A model generated the notes under the pieces. That model had not been told where the DNA came from. It did not search any database and saw only the letters and a list, made by a program, of their open reading frames with translations. This document shows, one piece after another, positions 8,430 through 16,315 of a stretch of 36,672 nucleotides of DNA. A program made the translations under genes and the position numbers. How positions within the stretch are numbered: the first letter of the stretch is position 1; the number at the start of each line of letters is the position of its first letter. Source of the DNA: Chloroflexota bacterium (GTDB taxonomy: Bacteria; Chloroflexota; Dehalococcoidia; UBA2247; RBG-13-53-26); the NCBI GenBank assembly GCA_026389585.1, contig JAPLHP010000052.1, forward strand, positions 1-36,672, given 5' to 3'.

Positions 8430-8456
8430 CCCCTTTGTATCCAAGCTGAGGTTGCC
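8430..8456 (+). repeat. Rep1 intergenic repeat, copy 5
   Basis: CCCCTTTGTATCCAAGC then TGAGGTTGCC; the core is intact but the following G-run is lost. It is the last copy in the window, between the 7377-8291 gene and the FAD oxidoreductase. Confidence 0.72.
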
Positions 8457-8469
8457 AGGTTTATGTGGT

Positions 8470-8489
8470 AGAATGTCGCCAGACATTCT
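8470..8489. repeat. Perfect 8-bp hairpin next to Rep1 copy 5
   Basis: AGAATGTC and GACATTCT pair perfectly around a GCCA loop, 14 bp after Rep1 copy 5 and about 60 bp before the -35 box of the FAD oxidoreductase promoter. No T-tract follows. Confidence 0.6.
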
Positions 8490-8552
8490 GCAGCGATGGA
8501 AGTGAGCCGGGTGGATTCTATGGAGCGCGGGGTGGGATGTCAATTCGTACTG

Positions 8553-8581
8553 TTGAAATTCACCGATATGGCCAGTACAAT
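8553..8581 (+). promoter_or_regulatory. Sigma70-type promoter for the FAD oxidoreductase gene
   Basis: TTGAAA (8553-8558) and TACAAT (8576-8581) are separated by exactly 17 bp, each one mismatch from consensus. The predicted start near 8588 gives a leader of about 70 nt to the ATG at 8659. Confidence 0.6.
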
Positions 8582-8658
8582 GGCGGTCGGAGTCGCATAG
8601 ATCAGGTTTTCCCTGCTGTCGGGTGGCCATAAATATCTCATCAGGGAAAGGAGAGATC

Positions 8659-10167
8659 ATGGATAACTCAGTGATTATTATCGGTGCCGGCTTTGGAGGT
8701 CTGTCTGCCGGATGCTACGGTCAGATGAACGGCTACCGGACCAGCATCTTTGAGATGCACGATAAGCCGGGTGGACTCTGCACCGCATGGCAGCGTAAAG
8801 GCTACACTATAGACGGCTGCCTGCACTGGCTGGTGGGCTCAGCGCCTGGCGGTGCCATGCCAGGGCTGTATTCCCTCTGGCAGGAACTGGGTGCTTTGCA
8901 GGGGCAGCAGGTAATAGACCTCGATTACTTCTATCGGGTCGAAGGCGTTGACGGCAGGACCTTCAACATCTACAGCGACCTTGACAGCCTGGAGCAGCAC
9001 ATGAAGGAGTTGGCACCCGAGGATGCGAGGTTTATCAGTGAGTACTGCAAAGCTGCGCGCCGCTTCTGCCGCCTTGACTTGCCTGTGGACAAGCCGCCTG
9101 AGATGTACACGCCTTTCGAAGGGTTGAGGTTTATGTTCAAGATATCTCCCTTCCTTGGCGATCTGAGGAAGTGGAGCCGCATGACAATGAAGGAATTTGC
9201 CATGCAGTTCAAGAGCCCGCTGCTGCGGGATGCCTGGCAACAGGTCTGGCGACCAGAGTTCTCCTCCATCTTCATAATGATGACTCTATCCGCGCTGCAT
9301 CGAAAGTCGGCCGGCTATGTCATCGGCGGCTCTATGAAGTTGTCCCGTGCCATTGAAAAACGTTATCTCGACCTGGGCGGCGAGATTAGGTACAAATCAC
9401 GCGTGACCGGGATACTGGTGTAGAATGACTGCGCCGTGGGCGTCAAATTGGCTGATGGCAGCGAACAGCGCGCTGATTATGTGATCTCGGCGGCTGATGG
9501 ACATGCCACCATTTTTGATATGCTCGGTGGAAAGTATATCAATGAGAAAATTCGTGGCTACTATGAGAAAATCCCTATCTTCTCTCCTCTGATCTACATC
9601 GGCCTGGGGGTCAACCGTTCCTTTGAGGAGATGCCCCAGATAGTTTCCGGTTTCGCTTTCCCCCTGGACAAACCGGTGGTGATCGCTGGCGAAGAGAGAA
9701 AATGGCTGAGTGTGCGCCTTCACAACTTCGATCCGACCCTAGCTCCGGAGGGGAAGTCACTGCTCACGGTGATGATCGAGTCCAATTACCCCTACTGGGA
9801 TTCGCTTCGCCAGGACATGGCGCGCTACAAAGCCGAGAAGGAACAGATTGCTGATACGGTGGTGGCCCTGCTCGATAAGCGTTTCCCTGGCCTGTCGTCT
9901 CAAGTGGAGATGCGGGATGTGGCCACGCCGGTTACCTTCCATCGCTATACCGGCAACTGGCAGGGTACTTATGAGGGCTGGCTCATGACGCCGGCGACGG
10001 TGAACCTGAATATGAAGAAGACTCTGCCCGGGCTGGACCGCTTTTATATGGCGGGGCAATGGGTGCAGCCGGGCGGTGGCCTGCCCAGCGGCGCCATGAC
10101 CGGACGCTACGTGGTACAAATGATGTGTAAGCGTGATAGAAAACGCTTTGTGGCCACAGTTCCGTGA
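8659..10167 (+). pseudogene. Phytoene desaturase-like FAD oxidoreductase interrupted by one in-frame TAG
   Basis: Two open stretches in the same frame make one complete 502-codon oxidoreductase broken only by a TAG at 9421-9423 (codon 255). The first half starts with the dinucleotide-binding fold VIIIGAGFGG and an acidic residue at the end of strand 2 (IFEMHDKPGG), typical of the phytoene desaturase/FAD amine-oxidase superfamily. The second half ends in the family's C-terminal flavin motif, RFYMAGQWVQPGGGLPSGA. Sequence on both sides of the TAG reads smoothly (VTGILV-stop-NDCAVGVKLADGS), so a single change such as GAG to TAG explains it. A good promoter and ribosome-binding site (AAAGGAGAG) remain, suggesting recent loss. 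Readthrough, split subunits or a sequence error are alternatives. TAG ends other genes here (groES, RDD), so wholesale recoding is unlikely. Confidence 0.85.
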
Positions 10168-10236
10168 GATAGCGGTCAGGTTTCAGGCTTCATCCAAAGC
10201 CGGGATTGAATTGAAGTTGCATAAGAAGGAGTGTTG

Positions 10237-10674
10237 ATGATGGAAAGCAGTGACCTGATTGCCTATTGCGGGCTTTATTGCGGTGACTGTGTTATGCATA
10301 AGGGGGAGGTTGCTGACCTGGCCAGGGATTTGAGAAAGAAGCTGAGAGAGGCCAAGTTCGCCCGAGTGGCTCAGGGATTGTCCAAGGTCTTCAAGGACTT
10401 TGAGGACTACGACCGGTGTTACCAGGTTCTTGGCGCTATGGTGAGGTTGCGTTGCAAGCGGACTTGCCGGGCTGGTGGTGGACCGCCCGCGTGCAAAATG
10501 AGGAACTGTTGCCGGAAGAAGGTCATTCAGGGCTGCTGGGAGTGTGGGGAATTCGAATCCTGCCAGAAGCTGGAGTTCTTAGCGTCTTCTCACGGGGACG
10601 CTCACCTGAAGAACCTTCGGAAATTGAGTAAACAAGGCGTGGATAGTTTTCTCAAAGGTCCACGGGAGTGGTAA
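10237..10674 (+). CDS. DUF3795 cysteine-rich protein
   Basis: A 145-aa protein of the DUF3795 type, recognised by the N-terminal AYCGLYCGDC cluster (C11, C15, C18) and further cysteine pairs in CKRTC, CKMRNCC and CWECGEFESC, ending in a KNLRKLSKQG helix. Such proteins are common in anaerobes and are presumed zinc or Fe-S binding; the biochemical role is unknown. AAGGAG lies just before tandem ATG codons at 10237 and 10240; the first is used here. It follows the broken oxidoreductase on the same strand and converges on the response regulator gene across a shared hairpin. Confidence 0.85.
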   Translation: MMESSDLIAYCGLYCGDCVMHKGEVADLARDLRKKLREAKFARVAQGLSKVFKDFEDYDRCYQVLGAMVRLRCKRTCRAGGGPPACKMRNCCRKKVIQGCWECGEFESCQKLEFLASSHGDAHLKNLRKLSKQGVDSFLKGPREW

Positions 10675-10697
10675 TTCTACAGGTTTGCAGGGCTAGC

Positions 10698-10721
10698 AGG
10701 GGCGGTTCGCGAATTGCCGCT
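10698..10721. terminator. Bidirectional hairpin between converging genes
   Basis: The 24-bp sequence starting AGGGGCGGTTCGC folds as an 11-pair stem with one mismatch and two G-T pairs around a 2-nt loop. It overlaps the last two bases of the response-regulator stop codon. It shares the AGGGGCGG start with the hairpins at 15223 and 25834. Confidence 0.5.
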
Positions 10722-11445
10722 ACCTTCCGAATTCTTTGAAGCGGTAGCCGAGGCCCCGCTCGCTGAGGATGTACCTGGGGTTCTTGGGGTCTTTCTCTAT
10801 CTTCTGCCTCAGATAGGTTACATAGAGCCGCACGTACTGATCCTCATCACGATACTCCGTTCCCCACACCCTGGAAAGCAGCATCTCATGGGTCATTAGT
10901 TTCCCGGCATTAGTTACCAGTTGATAGAGCAAGCGGTACTCGGTAGGCCTCAGGCGGACCTCCTTCCCCCGGACGATGACCTTACGCTGGTCGAAGTTGA
11001 TCCGCAGTTCATCATCAACCGCGATCTCTGATCCGGCTGCCGCTGTTGCCGGCTCTGTCCTCCTGAGCACCGCCCTTATGCGGGAAACCAGCTCCCTCGG
11101 GCCGAAGGGTTTGGTGATGTAATCGTCAGCGCCCAGGTCAAGACCTCTGATACGGTCAACCTCTTCTCCCTTGGCACTAAGGAAGATGACCGGAATCGCC
11201 GATATGTCCCGGAGCTTTTCAAGGGTTTCAAACCCATCTATGTCGGGCATCATGATGTCCAGGACCACCAGGTCGGGCATCTCCCTGGCTGCCTTCTCCA
11301 GTGCCTCATAGCCATTGGCGGCCCTGACCACTCGAAACCCCTCCAGTTCCAGGTTCATAGCGATAAATTCCACCACATGTGGCTCATCATCCACTACGAG
11401 CACCGTCTTGCCTGAAACCGTGGTCACCGGTCTATCCTCATCCAC
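10720..11445 (-). CDS. OmpR/PhoB-family response regulator
   Basis: A 241-aa two-domain regulator. The receiver domain (about 13-130) has acidic residues D19-D20, the phosphoacceptor D63 in [11 protein letters not shown]90 in place of the usual Thr, and K92. The C-terminal winged-helix DNA-binding domain carries the typical [12 protein letters not shown] and LLSRVWG segments and ends in the [14 protein letters not shown] and RGLGYRF signatures. The start is the GTG at 11445, four bases after the kinase stop, so the two are translationally coupled as one operon. It is the cognate partner of the kinase beside it. The target genes are unknown; the converging DUF3795 and diverging groES are not evidently controlled by it. 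Confidence 0.92.
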   Translation of the reverse strand: MDEDRPVTTVSGKTVLVVDDEPHVVEFIAMNLELEGFRVVRAANGYEALEKAAREMPDLVVLDIMMPDIDGFETLEKLRDISAIPVIFLSAKGEEVDRIRGLDLGADDYITKPFGPRELVSRIRAVLRRTEPATAAAGSEIAVDDELRINFDQRKVIVRGKEVRLRPTEYRLLYQLVTNAGKLMTHEMLLSRVWGTEYRDEDQYVRLYVTYLRQKIEKDPKNPRYILSERGLGYRFKEFGR

Positions 11446-11448
11446 ATT

Positions 11449-12999
11449 TTAGAGGCTCTCCTGCAAAGGGAGGGTGAAGGTAAAGCGCGAACCTTTTCCC
11501 AATTCGCTGGATATCTCTATCTTGCCCCCGTGAGCTTCGATTATTGATTTGCAGATATATAGTCCCAGTCCCATTCCCCGCACCTTCTTCACCTGGCTGT
11601 TGTCTCCTCTGCGGAAGCGCTCGAAGATATGCTCCAGGTCCCTCCCTGAAATACCTATACCCTCATCGGCCACCGTTAACTTCACATTGGCGCTATCTGC
11701 CTTACCAGTGATGGTTATCTTGCCGCCGCGGGGCGAGTATTTGATAGCATTATCCACCAGGTTGGTGATGACCTCTTCCATCCGGTCCGGGTCGGCGTGT
11801 ACCGCGGGGAAGTCGGGATCAAAATCTATCCCGAAGGTGTGATTATCAGTGGTAGCCTCAAGCCGGCGCACCACCTTGCCGGCCAGGGTGGGTAGTTGTA
11901 CCTCCTCCTTTTTCAGGGTCACCGTGCGGGTCTCGATGCGCGAGGCGAGCAGCAGCCTGTTTACCAGCTTGCTCAGGCGGTCACACTCCTCTTCGATCAC
12001 CTGGAGACCACTGCGCAGCGTTTTCTTATTCCACCTGGCGTCGCTCCGGGCCAGGGTACCGGTGTAGCCCTTGATGATGGAGAGCGGTGTCTGTAGCTCG
12101 TGACCCAGCATGGAGAGAAAGGCCGATCTCAGGTTTTCGACCTCCCGCAGCCGCGTGATGTCGCGAACATTGATCACGGCTCTCAGCGGCTGCCCCCGGT
12201 CACGGGAGCGGACCACGGAATAGACCATGGCCACTTCGATGTCTTGCCCATCCGCTGCCTGAATCCTTCCCTGTAACTCACAGGTGGGCAGGCAACCTTC
12301 TCCACGTATCAGCATGGGGCACCTGGTCGTGTTGCAGATCGATCTCCCTTCCCAGTCGCGCAGATTCAACATCTCATAGCACGGTTGGCCCATCACTGTT
12401 CCTCTGGAATAACCGGTGAGCTTCTCCATGGCCGAATTGAAGCCCACGATCCTGCGTCTGGCGTCGATGCTCATGATGCCCTCGGCACTTCCCTCCAGCA
12501 TGGACTCCATCTTGTCTTTCTCATCGGAGAGCACCTGGACCAGCCTGGCATTATCGATGGCAATGGCAGCTTGCCTCGCGAAGGCGGTTAGTGTGGCCTG
12601 ATCGAGTCTGGAGAAGGAATCTGCTTCCAGGCGGCGCAGTATATAGATAAGGCCCACCGACCTGTTGCCGATCTGCAGCGGCAGCGCGATTATAGGATTC
12701 AGGATGACCCCCTGGTCAGAGGTAGGCAGAGGGGGCCCCAGGTTGAGTGCCGACAGCAGGTTGAAGTTACGGGCACTTGTCGCCAGGTCAGGTATGGCCT
12801 CGTCTAGCAAGGGTAATAGCTGGTCCAGGGCCTTTCCATCCAGCCCGTAGAAATCGCTGGCCACGAAGCGGTGCTCTGACTCGCTCCAGGTAGCTACCAC
12901 ACCGGCGATACCCCCAAGAGCTTCGATGGCATTCCTCAGAATCATCCGTACCGTGGCTTGAAGATCAGGCTGCTGTGGTGTCATGTGTGAAATTTCCAT
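11449..12999 (-). CDS. Sensor histidine kinase, GAF-PAS-HisKA-HATPase, with cysteine-rich PAS domain
   Basis: A 516-aa soluble kinase with no transmembrane segment. Domain order: GAF (about 15-155, with [18 protein letters not shown]), PAS (about 163-285), HisKA with phospho-acceptor H300 ([11 protein letters not shown]), then HATPase with N box N417, G1 box DEGIGI (445-450), F box FERF (459-462) and G2 box GMGLGL (475-480). The PAS domain holds five cysteines in 34 residues (C207, C222, C227, C236, C240), unusual for a plain PAS and suggestive of a metal centre, Fe-S cluster or redox switch. With no membrane anchor, a cytoplasmic redox or ligand signal is likely. The first gene of the operon; a second ATG at 12984 is a possible start. 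Confidence 0.93.
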   Translation of the reverse strand: MEISHMTPQQPDLQATVRMILRNAIEALGGIAGVVATWSESEHRFVASDFYGLDGKALDQLLPLLDEAIPDLATSARNFNLLSALNLGPPLPTSDQGVILNPIIALPLQIGNRSVGLIYILRRLEADSFSRLDQATLTAFARQAAIAIDNARLVQVLSDEKDKMESMLEGSAEGIMSIDARRRIVGFNSAMEKLTGYSRGTVMGQPCYEMLNLRDWEGRSICNTTRCPMLIRGEGCLPTCELQGRIQAADGQDIEVAMVYSVVRSRDRGQPLRAVINVRDITRLREVENLRSAFLSMLGHELQTPLSIIKGYTGTLARSDARWNKKTLRSGLQVIEEECDRLSKLVNRLLLASRIETRTVTLKKEEVQLPTLAGKVVRRLEATTDNHTFGIDFDPDFPAVHADPDRMEEVITNLVDNAIKYSPRGGKITITGKADSANVKLTVADEGIGISGRDLEHIFERFRRGDNSQVKKVRGMGLGLYICKSIIEAHGGKIEISSELGKGSRFTFTLPLQESL

Positions 13000-13153
13000 C
13001 GCTAACTCAACTTGCCCTCCGGGAGGACCTCATGGTTTTCCTGGCATATCTGTCATGCCTGCTGAGGCAATCATCCAGAATTTCTAACGCATTTCTAATA
13101 TTTCTCAAGCATTATTCTAACACAGCCCCGTTTATACTTTTAGTTGCAGGTTG

Positions 13154-13174
13154 TCTCGAGGAAAGATATCGAGA
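13154..13174 (+). promoter_or_regulatory. Inverted repeat with 9-bp spacer upstream of groES
   Basis: TCTCGA (13154-13159) and TCGAGA (13169-13174) flank a 9-bp spacer 80 bp before groES. The geometry matches the CIRCE operator of HrcA (arms around a 9-bp spacer), but the sequence does not match TTAGCACTC-N9-GAGTGCTAA. It may be an operator for a different heat-shock repressor, or chance. Confidence 0.35.
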
Positions 13175-13254
13175 TTCACCAGCATAGACAGTTGGAGTCT
13201 TATCAATCAACCGATGAGAGAGAATATCAAATAGGATTAGGAAAGGAGGAGTAG

Positions 13255-13566
13255 ATGTCAGCAAAGGCAAAGACAACCAGTAAGCTCGAGCCGCTTGGAG
13301 ACCGGGTAGTGATTAAGCCAGCCAAGCGGGAGGAGATGACCAAGACGGGCCTTGTGCTTCCAGAGACGGCCAAGGAAAAGCCCCAGGAGGGTGAGGTTGT
13401 TGCCATCGGTCCCGGCAAGATGACTGATGAGGGCAACCGGATTGCCATGGATGTCAAGGTGGGAGATGTGGTGGTTTACGCTAAGTATGCGGGGACCGAG
13501 TTTAAGCTTGATGAAGAAGAATTGATCATCGTTCGCGAAAGCGACATTCTAGCCAAGAAGAGTTAG
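13255..13566 (+). CDS. groES: Co-chaperonin GroES (Hsp10)
   Basis: A 103-aa GroES, the lid of the GroEL folding chamber in the cytosol. The diagnostic segment [12 protein letters not shown] appears after an eight-residue N-terminal extension (SAKAKTTS). The mobile-loop region ([19 protein letters not shown]) and the [10 protein letters not shown] and [15 protein letters not shown] motifs follow. The ribosome-binding site GGAAAGGAGGAG is very strong. It ends in TAG 16 bp before groEL and shares its transcript. No CIRCE element was found upstream. Confidence 0.97.
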   Translation: MSAKAKTTSKLEPLGDRVVIKPAKREEMTKTGLVLPETAKEKPQEGEVVAIGPGKMTDEGNRIAMDVKVGDVVVYAKYAGTEFKLDEEELIIVRESDILAKKS

Positions 13567-13582
13567 GAAAGGAGGAAGAAAG

Positions 13583-15193
13583 GTGGCAAAGAAGATAATT
13601 TTTGGACAGGAAGCCAGGACAGCCCTGAAGAAGGGTGTGGACACTCTGGCTGATGCTGTCAGACCAACCCTGGGACCAAAGGGCCGGCCGGTGGCCCTGG
13701 ACAAGAAGTGGGGACCCCCGACGGTTATCAATGATGGCGTAAGCATTGCCAAGGAAATTGATCTTCCCGATCCATTCGAGAATATGGGGGCTCAGCTTCT
13801 GAAACAGGCTTCGTCGAAGACCAATGACAAGTGTGGTGATGGCACGACTACTTCAACGCTTCTGGCTCAGGCGATTGTCGCCGGCGGCTTCAGAAACATC
13901 ACCGCCGGAGCAGATGCCATGGCTATCAAGCGGGGCATTGAGAAGGGCGTTCTTATCCTGATAGAGGAACTGAAGAAGAAGGCTATCTCTGTATCCGGCA
14001 AAGAGCAGATCGCTCAGGTAGCGACTATCTCTGCTGTTGATGCTCAGATCGGCAGCCTGATTGCCGATGTCATGGAGAAAGTGGGCAAGGACGGCGTCAT
14101 CACTGTAGAGGAATCGAAGGGATTGCAGTTCGAAACCGAGTTTGTGGAAGGTATGAAGTTTGACCGTGGCTACATCAGCCCTTACTTCATCACCAACCCG
14201 GACCGCATGGAGACAGTTATTGAGGATCCCTACATTCTCATGACCGATAAGAAGATCTCCGCCGTAGCCGATATCCTGCCGGCACTGGAGAAGATACTCC
14301 AGGTGAGCAAAAACCTGGTGATCATTGCTGAAGATATTGATGGTGAGGCTCTGGCTACCCTGGTGGTCAACAAGCTGAGAGGCACTATTAATTGTCTGGC
14401 AGTGAAGGCCCCGGGCTTTGGCGATCGCCGCAAGGCTATGCTGGAGGATATGGCCACCCTCACTGGTGGTAAGGTGATCTCCGAGGAGGTCGGCAGAAAG
14501 CTCGACTCTGTAGTAGCGGCTGATCTGGGACGTGCCCGCAAGGTGGTGGCGGATAAGGACAACTGTACCTTCGTTGAAGGCAAGGGTTCTGATGAAGCTA
14601 TCAAGGCCCGCATGAAGCAGATCAAGGCCCAGATTGATGAGACTACCTCTGACTTCGACCGCGAGAAGCTGCAGGAGCGGCTGGCCAAACTGGCTGGCGG
14701 CGTAGCCGTGATCAAGGTCGGCGCTGCGACGGAGACAGAGCTGAAAGAGAAGAAGCATCGCGTAGAGGATGCCCTCTCTGCTACCAGGGCTGCTGTGGAG
14801 GAAGGGATACTGCCCGGGGGTGGAGTAGCTTTGCTTAATGCCTCTGTTGCCCTTGAGCCCCTTTTGAAGGACGGCGATGAGGCTGTCGGCATCAAGGTTC
14901 TGAAACAGGCCATCGAAGAGCCGATCAAATGGATTGCCTTTAATGCCGGAGCCGAGGGCTCGGTGATAGTGGATGCGGTAAAGAAAGGCAAACCCGGATA
15001 TGGCTATGATGCTGCCAAGAATGAGTTTGGGGATATGGTGAAGAAGGGGATCATCGACCCGTTGAAAGTGGTCCGCACGGCGCTGGAGAATGCTTCCAGT
15101 GTAGCTGTGATGATATTGACTACTGAAGCGTTGGTGAGTGATATCCCGGAGAAGGAAAGGGCCCCTGCTGGACCGGCCATGCCGGAGTACTAA
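13583..15193 (+). CDS. groEL: Chaperonin GroEL (Hsp60)
   Basis: A 536-aa chaperonin that encloses unfolded proteins with GroES in an ATP-driven cycle. Conserved signatures include LGPKG (30-34), the ATP-site DGTTT (86-90), the [14 protein letters not shown] segment of the apical domain and [12 protein letters not shown] near residue 400. The start is GTG with AAAGGAGGAAGAAAG before it. The C-terminus stops at [12 protein letters not shown] and lacks the GGM-rich flexible tail of most bacterial GroELs. A hairpin terminator follows 30 bp downstream. Confidence 0.97.
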   Translation: MAKKIIFGQEARTALKKGVDTLADAVRPTLGPKGRPVALDKKWGPPTVINDGVSIAKEIDLPDPFENMGAQLLKQASSKTNDKCGDGTTTSTLLAQAIVAGGFRNITAGADAMAIKRGIEKGVLILIEELKKKAISVSGKEQIAQVATISAVDAQIGSLIADVMEKVGKDGVITVEESKGLQFETEFVEGMKFDRGYISPYFITNPDRMETVIEDPYILMTDKKISAVADILPALEKILQVSKNLVIIAEDIDGEALATLVVNKLRGTINCLAVKAPGFGDRRKAMLEDMATLTGGKVISEEVGRKLDSVVAADLGRARKVVADKDNCTFVEGKGSDEAIKARMKQIKAQIDETTSDFDREKLQERLAKLAGGVAVIKVGAATETELKEKKHRVEDALSATRAAVEEGILPGGGVALLNASVALEPLLKDGDEAVGIKVLKQAIEEPIKWIAFNAGAEGSVIVDAVKKGKPGYGYDAAKNEFGDMVKKGIIDPLKVVRTALENASSVAVMILTTEALVSDIPEKERAPAGPAMPEY

Positions 15194-15222
15194 GCCGTAG
15201 ACCATAAATAAAATGGACGTAG

Positions 15223-15248
15223 AGGGGCGGCTCTTGTGAGCCGCCCCT
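15223..15248 (+). terminator. GC-rich terminator after groEL
   Basis: AGGGGCGGCTC pairs perfectly with GAGCCGCCCCT around a TTGT loop (11 bp). It ends the groESL operon. No T-run follows, so it may be of the non-canonical kind, or a repeat element doing this job; similar hairpins occur at 10698 and 25836. Confidence 0.7.
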
Positions 15249-15298
15249 ACTTGAGGGAAGAGCCAGGCTATAAGAATTAGTCTCTCCGTAGGAAGTGG

Positions 15299-15757
15299 GT
15301 GTCAGAGAGATCCGGGATGGAACGGCGCTATGAAGGTTCTGTAATCAGTGGTCTATCAGATGGTAGCAGGAGCCTTTGTGAGCAAATGGAACAATCGATT
15401 CCGTGCTTGCGTTGCGGTGAGTGTTGCAGAGAGTATCAGGTTCGCCTTGATTTGATGGAGGCGCAACGCATTGCTGATGGACTGGGGATTATGTGGGATA
15501 AGTTCCTGGAAAGGTACACTGATCAGGCCTGGCCGGGTACAAGCAGCTTTCTTATACGCCGTGAGAATGGGGCATGTGCTTTTCTGGAACACCTGGACGA
15601 GGGCAAGCCAGCCTGTTGCCGTATCCATGATTTTAAACCGACTTCCTGCCGGGAATGGTCGCCCGGCCTGTACCGGCGCGAGTGCCGAACAGGCTTGAGC
15701 AAACATTGGGGACTTGCGGTTACTTCTTCGGGGCAAATTGGCCTGAGGATAGAGTGA
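15299..15757 (+). CDS. YkgJ-family cysteine cluster protein
   Basis: A 152-aa protein of the YkgJ type (predicted Fe-S or zinc cluster carrier). The signature CLRCGECC (C36, C39, C42, C43) is followed by CAFLEH, CCRIHDFKPTSC and RREC, the usual second cluster half. Function is unknown in most members. The frame opens at GTG 15299; ATG 15317 is also possible, and the conserved part starts only at the PCLRCGECC motif. It lies between groEL and an FmdB gene, each with its own ribosome-binding site. A second family member is at 26580. Confidence 0.85.
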   Translation: MSERSGMERRYEGSVISGLSDGSRSLCEQMEQSIPCLRCGECCREYQVRLDLMEAQRIADGLGIMWDKFLERYTDQAWPGTSSFLIRRENGACAFLEHLDEGKPACCRIHDFKPTSCREWSPGLYRRECRTGLSKHWGLAVTSSGQIGLRIE

Positions 15758-15807
15758 AGGATTTTCGATCTTTGTTGGAGTTGCCGTTGGGTGATAGGAG
15801 GAATTGA

Positions 15808-16152
15808 ATGCCGACCTACGAGTATCAATGTAATGCGTGTTCTCTACGGTTTGAATTAAAAAGGCATTTTGATGAGAAAGTAGAGGCCGATTGCCCGCAG
15901 TGCTCCAGCCAGGCCCGCCGCCTGTTCTCTCCGGTGCCCATTGTTTTTAAGGGACCGGGGTTCTATGTGACCGACAATGCCGCAGAGAACAGCAACCTTA
16001 AGTCCAGTGGCAAGCGAGATGAGGACAAGCCGGCAGATAAGAAGAACGAGTCAGAACCGGCGAAGGACAAGAAGAACGAGTCAGAACCGGCGAGGGACAG
16101 GAAAAGCGAGTCGGAACCAGCGAAGGAAAAGAGGAACGAGGTTACGGTATGA
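15808..16152 (+). CDS. FmdB-family zinc ribbon protein with charged repeat tail
   Basis: The N-terminal 50 residues are a classic FmdB regulatory-type zinc ribbon: MPTYEYQC with C8-x2-C11 and C29-x2-C32, then FKGPGFYVTD. The remaining half is low-complexity and highly charged, built of about three and a half near-identical 10-residue units of the KNESEPAKDK type. FmdB proteins were first linked to formamidase/amidase regulation, but most are uncharacterised. TAGGAGGAATTG gives a strong ribosome-binding site. A paralogue with a different (Cys-Gly-Ser) tail is at 25519. Confidence 0.88.
   Translation: MPTYEYQCNACSLRFELKRHFDEKVEADCPQCSSQARRLFSPVPIVFKGPGFYVTDNAAENSNLKSSGKRDEDKPADKKNESEPAKDKKNESEPARDRKSESEPAKEKRNEVTV
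16041..16140 (+). repeat. 30-bp tandem repeat within the FmdB coding tail
   Basis: The unit GAAGAACGAGTCAGAACCGG plus 10 further bases recurs at a 30-bp period about three and a half times, the first two copies almost identical. It stays in frame and encodes the Glu/Lys/Ser/Pro tail. Copy number is expected to vary by slippage. Confidence 0.85.
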
Positions 16153-16232
16153 TGGCCCATGGGGGATATGCTCCCTGAGCTATTGTTCTTAGCATTGGAA
16201 TCCGGAATAGAGCTGGTAGAAAGACATCTGCA

Positions 16233-16259
16233 ATCGCTCCTCCGCACTCCGGAGGCGAT
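16233..16259. repeat. Imperfect hairpin in the leader of dnaJ
   Basis: CCTCCG and CGGAGG pair around a 5-nt loop, extended by ATCG/CGAT with a 2-nt bulge. It lies about 57 bp before the dnaJ start. It could end transcription from the FmdB gene or shape the dnaJ leader; no T-tract follows. Confidence 0.4.
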
Positions 16260-16315
16260 AAACTCCCCTGTATCTGGGACGGCGTTATCATAAGTTGCAT
16301 GTGAGAGGATGCCCG

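Noticed and set aside
9421-9423. TAG as pyrrolysine codon
   Set aside because: TAG serves as a normal stop for groES and the RDD gene, and the position is not in a catalytic site; a nonsense mutation is simpler.
10540-10562. tRNA T-loop-like ATTCGAATCC
   Set aside because: It lies in the DUF3795 coding frame and no cloverleaf can be built around it.
13000-13254. CIRCE operator before groES
   Set aside because: TTAGCACTC-N9-GAGTGCTAA is not present; only an unrelated 6-bp inverted repeat with the same spacing.
13853-15205. 450-codon open frame opposite groEL
   Set aside because: Antisense shadow of a highly conserved gene; no motif of its own.
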